Of a DNA stretch of 14,808 nt, positions 5,397-11,877 are shown one piece after another. A program made the translations under genes and the position numbers. The notes below the pieces were generated by a model, which worked only from the letters and a program-made list of their open reading frames with translations, was not told where the DNA came from and made no database searches. How positions within the stretch are numbered: the first letter of the stretch is position 1; the number at the start of each line of letters is the position of its first letter. Location of the stretch: the NCBI GenBank assembly GCA_932182025.1, contig CAKNXK010000015.1:1-14808 (forward strand), written 5' to 3'. The DNA comes from an uncultured Candidatus Melainabacteria bacterium (lineage in GTDB: Bacteria > Cyanobacteriota > Vampirovibrionia > Gastranaerophilales > Gastranaerophilaceae).

Positions 5397-6510
5397 GGGG
5401 TCAACTTCAACAATTACAATTAACACGAATTTGTCATCCCTAACTGCACAAAAATACCTTAGAGACGCAACAAAAGGTATGAATAGCGCAATGGAGAAGT
5501 TATCTACAGGCTTCAAGATTAACTCAGCAAAAGATGACGCAGCAGGGTACGCAGTGTACACCGGCATGGAAGCTAAAATTAACGGTTATGATATTATCGA
5601 AACAAATGCTCAAATGGGTTTAGATATGTTAACTACCCAAGAAGGTATTCTTGATATCATTAACCAATACTTACAAAGAATTAGAGACTTGACTATGCAA
5701 GCAGCTAACGGTACTTATGGTTCAGCATCTCTAGATGCAATCAAAACAGAAGTTGTTCAGAGAATGGACGAAATTAACCGTTTATGCGAAATCACTGACT
5801 TCAACGATGCATATCTTTTAGATGGTTCTCGTACAGAAGATATTAACTTGCAAGTTGGTCTATATTCTAACAAAAGATGTGTAATTACTCTGGATTCATT
5901 CTTATTTGCAAGTGCGAAATCTACCGTTATTATGGGATTCTCATCTACAACAAACGGCGGGTATATTGATTTAACATCAAGTACTGATCCTGATATGTAT
6001 GATTACAGAGCTAGAGAACTTAACGCAGATGGTTCGCCTGTTTACGAAGCAGATGGAAAGACTATCAAATACAAAGAAGGTTCTTACCAATCAGCTCTTG
6101 CAGCTGCTCTTGCTGAAAACGGCGTAATTGAGGCTGCAGATGGTGAAGCTACGATTATTAAATCTAAAGATACAACTGAGCCAAAAACTATCAGCATTGA
6201 AGACATGTGTGCTGCAATCTATAGAAACGACAGTTCTGCACGTGCATTCATCGATAATGTTGACTATGCAATTGACAACGTATCTCTTAGATGTACTAAA
6301 ATCGGTGCTTATATGAACAGACTTGATTCTGCAATCGAAGCTACTGATGTTCAGAGAGAAAACTTAACAGAAGCAGTATCTACAATCAAAGATGCTGATT
6401 CTGCAACCGAGTCTTCTAACTACATCAAGTATCAAATCTTGCAACAAGCAACTGCTTCATTATTAGCAACAGCTAACCAGCAGCCGCAAATTGCATTGAA
6501 CTTGCTATAA
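5395..6510 (+). CDS. Flagellin (filament subunit)
   Basis: This is the flagellar filament protein, 371 residues, exported by the flagellar type III system and lacking a signal peptide. The N-terminal D0/D1 region (about 1-150) has INTNLSSLTAQKYL, then LSTGFKINSAKDDAAGYAV (36-54), and LQRIRDLTMQAANGT (93-107), the segment that in other flagellins contacts TLR5. A short variable centre covers about 155-285. The C-terminal D1/D0 region ends in the typical ATANQQPQIALNLL. The presence of Cys (for example 134 and 160) is unusual for a flagellin. It stands alone behind a sigma-28 promoter, with AAAGGA 8 nt before the ATG, and ends with a strong terminator. No flagellar assembly genes are in the window. 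The symbol fliC/hag is not assigned because paralogues are likely. Confidence 0.96.
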   Translation: MGSTSTITINTNLSSLTAQKYLRDATKGMNSAMEKLSTGFKINSAKDDAAGYAVYTGMEAKINGYDIIETNAQMGLDMLTTQEGILDIINQYLQRIRDLTMQAANGTYGSASLDAIKTEVVQRMDEINRLCEITDFNDAYLLDGSRTEDINLQVGLYSNKRCVITLDSFLFASAKSTVIMGFSSTTNGGYIDLTSSTDPDMYDYRARELNADGSPVYEADGKTIKYKEGSYQSALAAALAENGVIEAADGEATIIKSKDTTEPKTISIEDMCAAIYRNDSSARAFIDNVDYAIDNVSLRCTKIGAYMNRLDSAIEATDVQRENLTEAVSTIKDADSATESSNYIKYQILQQATASLLATANQQPQIALNLL

Positions 6511-6535
6511 TATGATAATAATCAAATAAAACCAC

Positions 6536-6555
6536 AACCTAATATTACTTAGGTT
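6536..6555 (+). other. Hairpin in the flagellin 3' UTR
   Basis: AACCTAA (6536-6542) pairs with TTAGGTT (6549-6555) around a 6-nt loop. No T-run follows, so this is not a terminator. It lies between the stop codon and the 20-nt element that is complementary to the ribosome-binding site. Confidence 0.5.
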
Positions 6556-6572
6556 TAGTTGAAATACAAAAA

Positions 6573-6592
6573 ATAATAGATGTCCTTTCAAA
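6573..6592 (+). promoter_or_regulatory. 3' UTR element complementary to the flagellin ribosome-binding site
   Basis: ATAATAGATGTCCTTTCAAA is the reverse complement of 5377-5396 except for one position, which still allows G-U pairing. It sits unpaired directly before the terminator hairpin, 62 bp after the flagellin stop, an accessible site for an RNA-RNA contact. As DNA, the two arms also form a 20-bp inverted repeat flanking the flagellin gene. Confidence 0.75.
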
Positions 6593-6593
6593 G

Positions 6594-6636
6594 ATGTCTG
6601 GTATCTTATGATACCAGACATTCCTTTTTTTATTTT
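6594..6636 (+). terminator. Intrinsic terminator of flagellin
   Basis: ATGTCTGGTATC (6594-6605) pairs perfectly with GATACCAGACAT (6610-6621) around TTAT. TCC and a T-run to about 6636 follow. The leftward strand has no U-tract after this hairpin, so it acts on the flagellin transcript only. Confidence 0.95.
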
Positions 6637-6860
6637 AAGGTTTTAACATATTCAATAATATCATTAGACTCATACATCTGGATATTTCTATCTTTATCAA
6701 CCATAAACGGTACCTGTCTTTTTCCGCCCAGCTGGATTAACGCATCTTCTGATGCCTTATCTGTAATATCTATTTTGTGGTACTTAATACCATTTTCATC
6801 CATATAACTCATAACTTTTTTACAATAAGGACAAGTTTCTAAAATAAATAAGTCTAACAT
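6630..6860 (-). CDS. Glutaredoxin
   Basis: This small thiol-disulfide oxidoreductase of 76 residues has the single-domain glutaredoxin length. The dithiol active site CPYC is at residues 10-13 after the first beta strand (LDLFILET). The cis-proline is in VPF (Pro51), and the glutathione-contact segment MYESNDIIEYV closes the protein. It is expected to reduce protein or mixed disulfides in the cytoplasm. GGAGG lies 4 nt before the ATG. It is a monocistronic unit convergent with flagellin; its stop falls in the T-run of the flagellin terminator. It is divergent from panD, with no functional link obvious. Confidence 0.95.
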   Translation of the reverse strand: MLDLFILETCPYCKKVMSYMDENGIKYHKIDITDKASEDALIQLGGKRQVPFMVDKDRNIQMYESNDIIEYVKTLK

Positions 6861-6929
6861 ATTACCTCCTTTTCTATATTCTATATTTATTCATAAAAAT
6901 TTAAATTCAACATGCGCATAATTTTTTTG

Positions 6930-6938
6930 TGCTAGTAT
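6930..6938 (+). promoter_or_regulatory. Possible extended -10 promoter of panD
   Basis: TG-C-TAGTAT (6930-6938) resembles an extended -10 element 20 bp before the panD ATG. I see no convincing -35. The predicted leader of about 13 nt still includes the GAGGTGA ribosome-binding site. Confidence 0.35.
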
Positions 6939-6957
6939 AAATAAAGAGGTGAAAGAT

Positions 6958-7317
6958 ATGTTATTTGAATTTTTACACTCCAAAATACATAGAGCAACAA
7001 TTACCGACTCAAATTTAAACTATGTCGGTTCTATTACTATAGACGAAGAATTTCTTGAAAAAGCAAATATCAGGGAATGGGAAAAAGTTGAAATCCTTGA
7101 TATCAACAATGGTGAAAGATTTCAGACTTATGCATTAAAAGGCAAGTACGGCTCAAAATGTTTCTGCGTAAACGGAGCTGCTGCAAGAAAAGTTCAAGCA
7201 GGAGATAAAATTATTATCGTAACTTATGCGCAAATGAACGAAGAAGAAATCAAAACTCACAAACCAACAATTGTTCAAGTCGGAGAAAACAACGAAATAA
7301 TAAGTTATGGCAAATAA
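6958..7317 (+). CDS. panD: Aspartate 1-decarboxylase proenzyme
   Basis: This enzyme makes beta-alanine from L-aspartate for pantothenate and coenzyme A synthesis. It is a pyruvoyl enzyme made as a proenzyme that cleaves itself between Gly24 and Ser25 (YVG/SITID). Starting at the ATG at 6958, rather than the GTG 9 bp upstream, puts this site exactly at the canonical 24/25. It also aligns Lys9, Arg54, Tyr58 and Asn72 with the known active-site positions, which settles the start. At 119 residues it is close to the usual 120-126. AGGTGA lies 5 nt before the ATG. No panB or panC is adjacent. The 3' end overlaps a small downstream ORF by 11 bp, suggesting coupled translation. Confidence 0.96.
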   Translation: MLFEFLHSKIHRATITDSNLNYVGSITIDEEFLEKANIREWEKVEILDINNGERFQTYALKGKYGSKCFCVNGAAARKVQAGDKIIIVTYAQMNEEEIKTHKPTIVQVGENNEIISYGK

Positions 7318-7456
7318 TCCGTACAAACCGAAGAAAAAGAAATTCAAAATTGACACAAAGAATATGGGTGTGAATATTGACAAGAATGAGTATTACGAGA
7401 TAATACTCTCAAATTCTGCGCATCCCGAGAAAAACAATCCTAAGGGAGTATTCTAA
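7307..7456 (+). CDS. Small basic ORF (49 codons) overlapping the panD end
   Basis: The frame opens with an ATG inside the last codons of panD (overlap 7307-7317) and ends with TAA at 7454-7456. The protein is lysine-rich at the N-terminus (NPYKPKKKKFKID) and then mixed polar (NKNEYYEIILSNSAHPEKN). No nearby Shine-Dalgarno sequence is visible, so translation would depend on coupling to panD. Its last 17 bp overlap the 3' end of the convergent secreted-protein gene. Open-frame length is unremarkable, so coding status rests on the ATG-in-stop overlap and on codon use resembling its neighbours. Function is unknown; the basic N-terminus might bind nucleic acid or ribosome, but this is only a guess. 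Confidence 0.45.
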   Translation: MANNPYKPKKKKFKIDTKNMGVNIDKNEYYEIILSNSAHPEKNNPKGVF

Positions 7457-7976
7457 TCCCGCTGCTAGTTCCATAGTTATTATTCATAATACGATAACCA
7501 TTTAAGCCAAACGGGAATGAAGAATATTGCATAACATTCGAGTTTGTATATTGAGGCGCAAACCCTGTTGTATAAGAAGGCATCAAGCCTTGGGTCATAA
7601 TGGAGGGAGTAACACCGGTTGCCTGACCTGCTATATAATTTCCAAGCGAATTTCTGAAAGAGTTTCGATAAGAATTATACTTTGGTCTTGCTAAAATCGC
7701 GTTTTCAACCTGCCTGTATCTTGTTGATATATCTCCGTTTTGCACAGCACCAAAAGCAAGATTTTCAAGTCTTTCCAGACGTTGAATATCATTTTCTCTG
7801 GCATAGCTTCTGTTTAAAGCATATCTCTCTAGTGCATTAAGACTTCCTGCAGGTAATCTCATTGGATTGTAATATCCCGGATTATAATAATACGGTCTCG
7901 TAGTAGTTACTGTTTTTGCAGCAAATACAGGTGTAATGTTAACTAATAATAAAAAACAAACGAACAATCTTAGCAT
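7440..7976 (-). CDS. Secreted protein of unknown function with a RLERLE...FG motif
   Basis: This 178-residue protein has a Sec signal peptide: MLR, a hydrophobic core of about residues 4-18, then VFA-A near residue 20. After a Tyr/Pro/Asn-rich stretch comes a helical segment of about 45-95 containing IQRLERLENLAFGAVQNGDISTRYRQVENAIL. This R-x-x-RLE-x-x-x-FG-x-x-x-x-GD pattern looks like a short structural motif rather than an enzyme. The C-terminal 80 residues are low-complexity, rich in Asn, Tyr, Ser and Gly, suggesting an extended extracellular region. AGGGGA lies 7 nt before the ATG. It is transcribed leftward, 62 bp downstream of the Cys-cluster gene with no terminator between, so they may be co-transcribed. 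The protein is likely periplasmic or cell-surface; the function is not recognised. Confidence 0.85.
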   Translation of the reverse strand: MLRLFVCFLLLVNITPVFAAKTVTTTRPYYYNPGYYNPMRLPAGSLNALERYALNRSYARENDIQRLERLENLAFGAVQNGDISTRYRQVENAILARPKYNSYRNSFRNSLGNYIAGQATGVTPSIMTQGLMPSYTTGFAPQYTNSNVMQYSSFPFGLNGYRIMNNNYGTSSGIRILP

Positions 7977-8038
7977 AATAAAATCCCCTTCATATATAAT
8001 TTAAACGGGATTAATAAAAATATTATTATGCAACAGGG

Positions 8039-8431
8039 TTATTTTTTAAGGTAAGTTTCAAAACTCTTATCTTCAACTTTATACCCGCAGTCTTTATGAA
8101 GTTTACCCGGGTAGCCTATTTTAGAAGCAGGGTATCTCTTACACATTCTAAGTCGTTTCTCATAAACCGAGCACAATCCTTCATCTGTAACATATTTACA
8201 TGCAAAAATGAGATTACCGTCTTCATCTTTACCTCTAATATAAAATCTTTTATAAGCAGGAAATAAAAATTGCATAATTTTAAAATCAGTTGTTGTATAA
8301 GTATCAAAGCTATACATATATCTGCAGCATTTCCCGCATTTCAAACATTCTCCCGTAATTTTATACTCCATTTTTTCCGGCACAAAGTAAGAGAGAAACT
8401 CATTTTTTAAAGTTGTCAAAAAACTTAACAT
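8039..8431 (-). CDS. YkgJ-family Cys-cluster (CxxCxxCC) protein
   Basis: This 130-residue protein has the family signature CLKCGKCC (Cys29, 32, 35, 36). Downstream are Cys78, Cys87 (in a GLCSVYEKR segment), Cys97 in RMCKRYP and Cys115 in DCGY. This matches the zinc/iron-chelating Cys-cluster proteins (YkgJ/UPF0153-like), which probably bind Zn or an Fe-S cluster. Their biochemical role is not established. The first 20 residues are hydrophobic/amphipathic, with no convincing signal cleavage site. The AAGGGTG sequence lies 12 nt before the ATG, rather far. An internal start at GTG (Val17) or Met21 would still keep the whole Cys cluster. It is divergent from the PBP1A gene and probably leads the downstream secreted-protein gene. 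Confidence 0.85.
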   Translation of the reverse strand: MLSFLTTLKNEFLSYFVPEKMEYKITGECLKCGKCCRYMYSFDTYTTTDFKIMQFLFPAYKRFYIRGKDEDGNLIFACKYVTDEGLCSVYEKRLRMCKRYPASKIGYPGKLHKDCGYKVEDKSFETYLKK

Positions 8432-8463
8432 ATTCTAAAAAAACACCCTTTTCAAATATTTAT

Positions 8464-8493
8464 TTGGTAAAATAGTGATGACTTAACTAATAT
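8464..8493 (+). promoter_or_regulatory. Promoter of the PBP1A operon
   Basis: TTGGTA (8464-8469) and TAATAT (8488-8493) are separated by 18 bp. The predicted start near 8500 lies just ahead of the AGAGGGG ribosome-binding site. Confidence 0.5.
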
Positions 8494-8513
8494 GTTAACA
8501 TAAAGAGGGGTAT

Positions 8514-10682
8514 ATGAAAAAACAATATAACATACCAAAACCGCGAAAAAGAAAATCTTCCGGACGCGTGACTTTTGAAAATCCTATATTAAAACTTATC
8601 GCTACTATTGTTGTTTTGGGGATTGGTGTTCTTTTAGCAGGCATGATTGCTTTGAAATTATACTTAATTTCGCTTCCGCCTATTAAGAATTTAAACACTC
8701 TAAAACCTAATATTGTAACAACATTTTGTGCAAGTGACGGAGAGGTTATCAAAACATTTGCAGCATATACATTCTCTAATGTTGAATTAAAAGAAGTTCC
8801 AAAAGAACTTGTACAAGCTCTTATTGCAACAGAAGACAAAAACTTCTATAAACATCCGGGCTATGATTTATTAGGTTTAGGCCGCTCTATGGTTGCGAAT
8901 GTACTAGCCGGACACGTTGTTCAAGGTGCAAGTACACTTACACAACAGCTTTCAAGAATTTTATTCCTGTCAAATGAAAAAACTTTTACACGTAAAATAA
9001 AAGAATTACAGGTTGCTGCTCAAATCGAAAAAACAATTTCCAAGGATAAAATTCTGGAAATGTATTTGAACAATGTTTACTTAGGCTCAGGCGCATACGG
9101 TGTTAAAGGTGCAGCACGAATTTATTTTAATAAAAACTTAAACGAGCTTACTTTATCTGAAATGGCGCTCATTGCGGGGCTTCCGCAAGCACCATCTGTC
9201 TACTCGCCTTATAACAGCAAAGAGCTTGCGAAACAAAGACGTAACCAAGTTCTTTTAAGAATGTATAAAATGAAATACATTGATAAAGCAACTTATGAAA
9301 AAACAAAAGAAGATCCGATTATACTTTCAACAATGCCGCAGCTATATGCAACGAATAAAGCTCCTTATTTTTGTGACTATGTCATGAAAGACTTGCGGAA
9401 ACTTGGATTTACAGAAGAAGAAATCGTAAACGGCGGTTATAAAGTAATAACAACATTGAATTATAAAGCTCAAATCACCGCAAACGAGTCTATTATAAAC
9501 ACACTTAATTCTTGGGGATTAAAAAGTGACAAAAACCAAGCCGCTGTATTTTCGTTCAGCCCGATTGACGGCAGAATCCTTGTATATGTTGGCGGAAAAG
9601 ATTACGGTAAAAGCCAATATGACCGTGTTACACAATCTTTAAGACCTTCAGGTTCAGCGTTCAAACCGTTTATTTATACTGCTGCAATTGAGAAAGGCTA
9701 TTCACCTAATGATATGATAGATGACTTACCTTATAAAATAGGTAACTGGTCACCTAAAAACGATGGTAATAAATACAGAGGTCCTATTCCTATGTATACA
9801 GCATTGATGGTTTCATCAAATGTTTGTACAGCAAGATTAATGGATGCAATTGGTGTAAGACCAGTTATACAGCTTGCCCGAGTAATGGGAATCTCAACTC
9901 CAATACCTTATGATTATACAATCGCACTGGGCTCACATAGTGTTAAATTATTTGAAATGACAAGAGCATTTGGAATTTTTGCAAATGGCGGCTTTAAAGT
10001 TGAACCTTATGCCATTGAAAGGGTTGAGTCTTCAAGAGGAACTATTCTTTATGAAGCTAAAAAAGCAAAAACAAGTAAGGTTCTTAATTTAAATACAGCA
10101 GCAACAATGACTGCAATAATGAAAACCGTTATTACAAATGGTACCGGACGTTCTGCAAACATTGGAAAACCTGCTGCGGGTAAAACAGGGACAACAGATA
10201 ACAACAAAGATGCTTATTTCATAGGATTTACACCTGATGTTGTAACCGGTGTTTGGGTTGGTAATGACGATAACACACAAATGGGCGGAGTTTATGGAAG
10301 CACAGTTCCTGCAAAAATCTGGAAAGATATTATGCTTGTAGCAACAGCTCCTTATGGAAATTCGGATTTTGAATATCCTGAAATAATACTTAACCCGTTT
10401 AAGGCATCAAGCATTTCGATTATTCCTCAAAGTGAAGCGTTTAAAAACTTTGATGAAGAGGATGCAAAAGTTAACGAAAACGAACAAGCTGCCGGTGAAA
10501 CAGTCCAGCCGGATATTGTAAAACCGGATTCTGTTAATCCGACTGAAATTTTGCAACAAACTTTAACACCAATTAAAAAGAAAGAATCTAAAAAAGTTGA
10601 AGTAAAACCGGAAAGAACTAATGAGCAGCCAATGGAACAGTTTGCGCCAATTCCAATGACAACAGCACCGATAGGACAATAG
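8514..10682 (+). CDS. Class A penicillin-binding protein (PBP1A-type), bifunctional
   Basis: This is a peptidoglycan glycosyltransferase/transpeptidase of 722 residues. It has a basic cytoplasmic tail (1-26), a single membrane helix (about 28-52), then a GT51 domain (about 75-250). That domain carries the catalytic Glu107 in ATEDKNFYKHPG, the QGASTLTQQLSR motif, and KILEMYLNNVYLGSGAYGV. The transpeptidase domain (about 320-620) has Ser381-Ala-Phe-Lys384 (SxxK nucleophile), Ser434-Ser-Asn436 (SxN) and Lys557-Thr-Gly559. All catalytic motifs are intact. The C-terminal 90 residues are a Pro/Glu/Lys-rich tail, typical of extracytoplasmic extensions. The AGAGGGG ribosome-binding site lies close to the ATG. 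A gap of only 10 bp separates it from the purH-like gene, so they form an operon. The enzyme is expected to polymerise and crosslink cell wall during growth. Confidence 0.96.
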   Translation: MKKQYNIPKPRKRKSSGRVTFENPILKLIATIVVLGIGVLLAGMIALKLYLISLPPIKNLNTLKPNIVTTFCASDGEVIKTFAAYTFSNVELKEVPKELVQALIATEDKNFYKHPGYDLLGLGRSMVANVLAGHVVQGASTLTQQLSRILFLSNEKTFTRKIKELQVAAQIEKTISKDKILEMYLNNVYLGSGAYGVKGAARIYFNKNLNELTLSEMALIAGLPQAPSVYSPYNSKELAKQRRNQVLLRMYKMKYIDKATYEKTKEDPIILSTMPQLYATNKAPYFCDYVMKDLRKLGFTEEEIVNGGYKVITTLNYKAQITANESIINTLNSWGLKSDKNQAAVFSFSPIDGRILVYVGGKDYGKSQYDRVTQSLRPSGSAFKPFIYTAAIEKGYSPNDMIDDLPYKIGNWSPKNDGNKYRGPIPMYTALMVSSNVCTARLMDAIGVRPVIQLARVMGISTPIPYDYTIALGSHSVKLFEMTRAFGIFANGGFKVEPYAIERVESSRGTILYEAKKAKTSKVLNLNTAATMTAIMKTVITNGTGRSANIGKPAAGKTGTTDNNKDAYFIGFTPDVVTGVWVGNDDNTQMGGVYGSTVPAKIWKDIMLVATAPYGNSDFEYPEIILNPFKASSISIIPQSEAFKNFDEEDAKVNENEQAAGETVQPDIVKPDSVNPTEILQQTLTPIKKKESKKVEVKPERTNEQPMEQFAPIPMTTAPIGQ

Positions 10683-10692
10683 GGAGAAAAGA

Positions 10693-11571
10693 ATGGATAT
10701 AAAATTATTATATGGAGAAAATGCTTTCCAAAACGCAAGTATTGAGCCAAATGACAAAACTATCGATTACGAAACAAGCAGCAACTTAACATACATCAAC
10801 ATTTTGTCTCTTGTAAAAGGGTTAAATGTAATAAGCGAGTTTTATGATGTAAAAGCAGCTTGTACGATTAAAGGAACAGCTATCTGTGCCGTTTCATTAG
10901 GTCAATCCCTTGCAGATGCAGTACAAAAAGTAATGGACGTCAATCCGGTTGATTTTATGTCCTCTGTTATTGTTGTATCAGATGAAGTGGATAGTGAGAT
11001 TGCAAGATTTTTAAAAGATACTAACATTATTGCAGCACCTCAATTTACTAAAAATGCATTAGAAATTCTTCAAACGCGCAATGTAACTTATGTAACCATT
11101 AACACACCGTTAAAAGACTATAAAAACTATCTTTCAAATGAAACAAAAGTAACTCCTTTAGGAACTCTAACACAAACTCCTAATACAAGTGATTTGGACA
11201 AAGATTTATTCAAAGTTGTATCTAAAACTAAACCAACCGTTGAACAAATTGAAGATGCTGTTTTTGCCTGGAAAGTTGCAAAACATAATAACTCACAAGC
11301 AATTGTTATCGCTAAAGACTTAAAAACAACTGCTATTGCTCAAGGGCTTCAAACCGCGTCTGTAGAATTTGCACTTGACTATTCTTGTGATATGTCAAAA
11401 GATGCAGTTTTAGCTTCTGACATGCCAATAACAGTACATGACGTTAATGTTGCTTCTCAAGGAAGAATAGGATTAATAATTGTTCCTTTTGCTGATAAAG
11501 AAGTTGTTAATCAGGCTGATAAATACAATATTGGCTTAATAACAACAGGATTTACAAATATTTTATATTAA
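10693..11571 (+). CDS. PurH AICAR-transformylase-like protein, stand-alone and apparently degenerate
   Basis: The 292 residues follow the C-terminal (AICAR formyltransferase) half of PurH. They open with LLYGENAFQN (compare the family's LRYGENPHQ). FAWKVAKHNNSQAIVIAKD comes about two thirds along (compare FAWKVVKHVKSNAIVLAKD), then DAVLASD, and the end is ADKYNIGLITTGFTNILY (compare ADEYGIAMVFTG). The IMP cyclohydrolase half is absent. Key catalytic positions are lost. Where PurH has K-H-x-N-P-C-G, this protein has IKGTAICAVS (Lys60 kept, His replaced by Gly61). The G-x-G-Q-x-S-R-V substrate motif is also missing. It may therefore be a non-catalytic paralogue or a protein with a changed substrate. 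GGGAG precedes the ATG by 6 nt. It is co-transcribed with PBP1A. Fold assignment is fairly sure; function is unknown. Confidence 0.8.
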   Translation: MDIKLLYGENAFQNASIEPNDKTIDYETSSNLTYINILSLVKGLNVISEFYDVKAACTIKGTAICAVSLGQSLADAVQKVMDVNPVDFMSSVIVVSDEVDSEIARFLKDTNIIAAPQFTKNALEILQTRNVTYVTINTPLKDYKNYLSNETKVTPLGTLTQTPNTSDLDKDLFKVVSKTKPTVEQIEDAVFAWKVAKHNNSQAIVIAKDLKTTAIAQGLQTASVEFALDYSCDMSKDAVLASDMPITVHDVNVASQGRIGLIIVPFADKEVVNQADKYNIGLITTGFTNILY

Positions 11572-11585
11572 TTTAATATATTTTC

Positions 11586-11613
11586 AAAAACCTATTGACA
11601 AGATAGGTTTTTT
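11586..11613 (+). terminator. Intrinsic terminator of the PBP1A/purH-like operon
   Basis: AAAAACCTAT (11586-11595) pairs with ATAGGTTTTT (11603-11612) around a 7-nt loop, with a T-run forming the right arm. The loop contains the -35 of the next gene. Confidence 0.8.
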
Positions 11614-11623
11614 AATGTATTAT
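11595..11623 (+). promoter_or_regulatory. Strong promoter nested in the terminator; leaderless start
   Basis: TTGACA (11595-11600) and TATTAT (11618-11623) are separated by 17 bp. The -35 lies in the loop of the upstream terminator. Six bp after the -10 is the ATG at 11630, the same spacing as in folK. No Shine-Dalgarno sequence is present. Confidence 0.75.
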
Positions 11624-11629
11624 CTAATT

Positions 11630-11839
11630 ATGGAAAATATATTAAAAATAAAACTTATTGCAAGTTTGGAACAACAAATTACCAGAAATCTTGATCTGTT
11701 AGAAATCGCTAAAACATACTGCGAATTCAACTGCGACAAGTCCGACGAAATCTCCACATTATTCTCCATATTGGAACTTATCGTCGAACAACAGCAAAAT
11801 ACAGTAAAGGAACTGGAAAGCAACTTACTTGCAGGTTAA
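11630..11839 (+). CDS. Small helical hypothetical protein, probably leaderless
   Basis: An ATG at 11615 could add five residues, but it lies on the -10 box, so the internal ATG at 11630 is the likely start. That gives a 69-residue protein. It appears all-helical, with two amphipathic segments (about 3-27 and 37-65). The second is Gln/Glu-rich (LIVEQQQNTVKELESNL) and could form a coiled coil. Two Cys lie in the turn (YCEFNCDKSDE). There is no signal peptide. It stands alone between the PBP1A operon and a convergent gene, sharing a GC-rich terminator with the latter. I do not recognise the family; a dimerising regulator or adaptor would fit the shape, but there is no direct evidence. Confidence 0.72.
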   Translation: MENILKIKLIASLEQQITRNLDLLEIAKTYCEFNCDKSDEISTLFSILELIVEQQQNTVKELESNLLAG

Positions 11840-11841
11840 AC

Positions 11842-11871
11842 AAAAAGGGCGGGTTCTTTATAAACCCGCCT
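11842..11871. terminator. GC-rich terminator between convergent genes
   Basis: GGCGGGTT (11848-11855) pairs with AACCCGCC (11863-11870) around a 7-nt loop. Leftward it is followed by CTTTTTG, a good U-tract for the 11878-12546 gene. Rightward the tail is weaker. Flanking GTTAAAC/GTTTAAC can extend the stem. Confidence 0.85.
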
Positions 11872-11877
11872 GTTTAA

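Noticed and set aside
6949..6957. GTG start for panD
   Set aside because: The ATG at 6958 places the self-cleavage site exactly at Gly24/Ser25 and is better spaced from AGGTGA.
10089..10757. Leftward ORFs rich in Cys/Ile/Phe under the PBP1A gene
   Set aside because: Shadow frames of a strongly supported gene, without ribosome-binding sites or family features.
11615..11629. Upstream ATG for the small helical gene
   Set aside because: It lies over the -10 box, so it would not be in the transcript made from the strong promoter.
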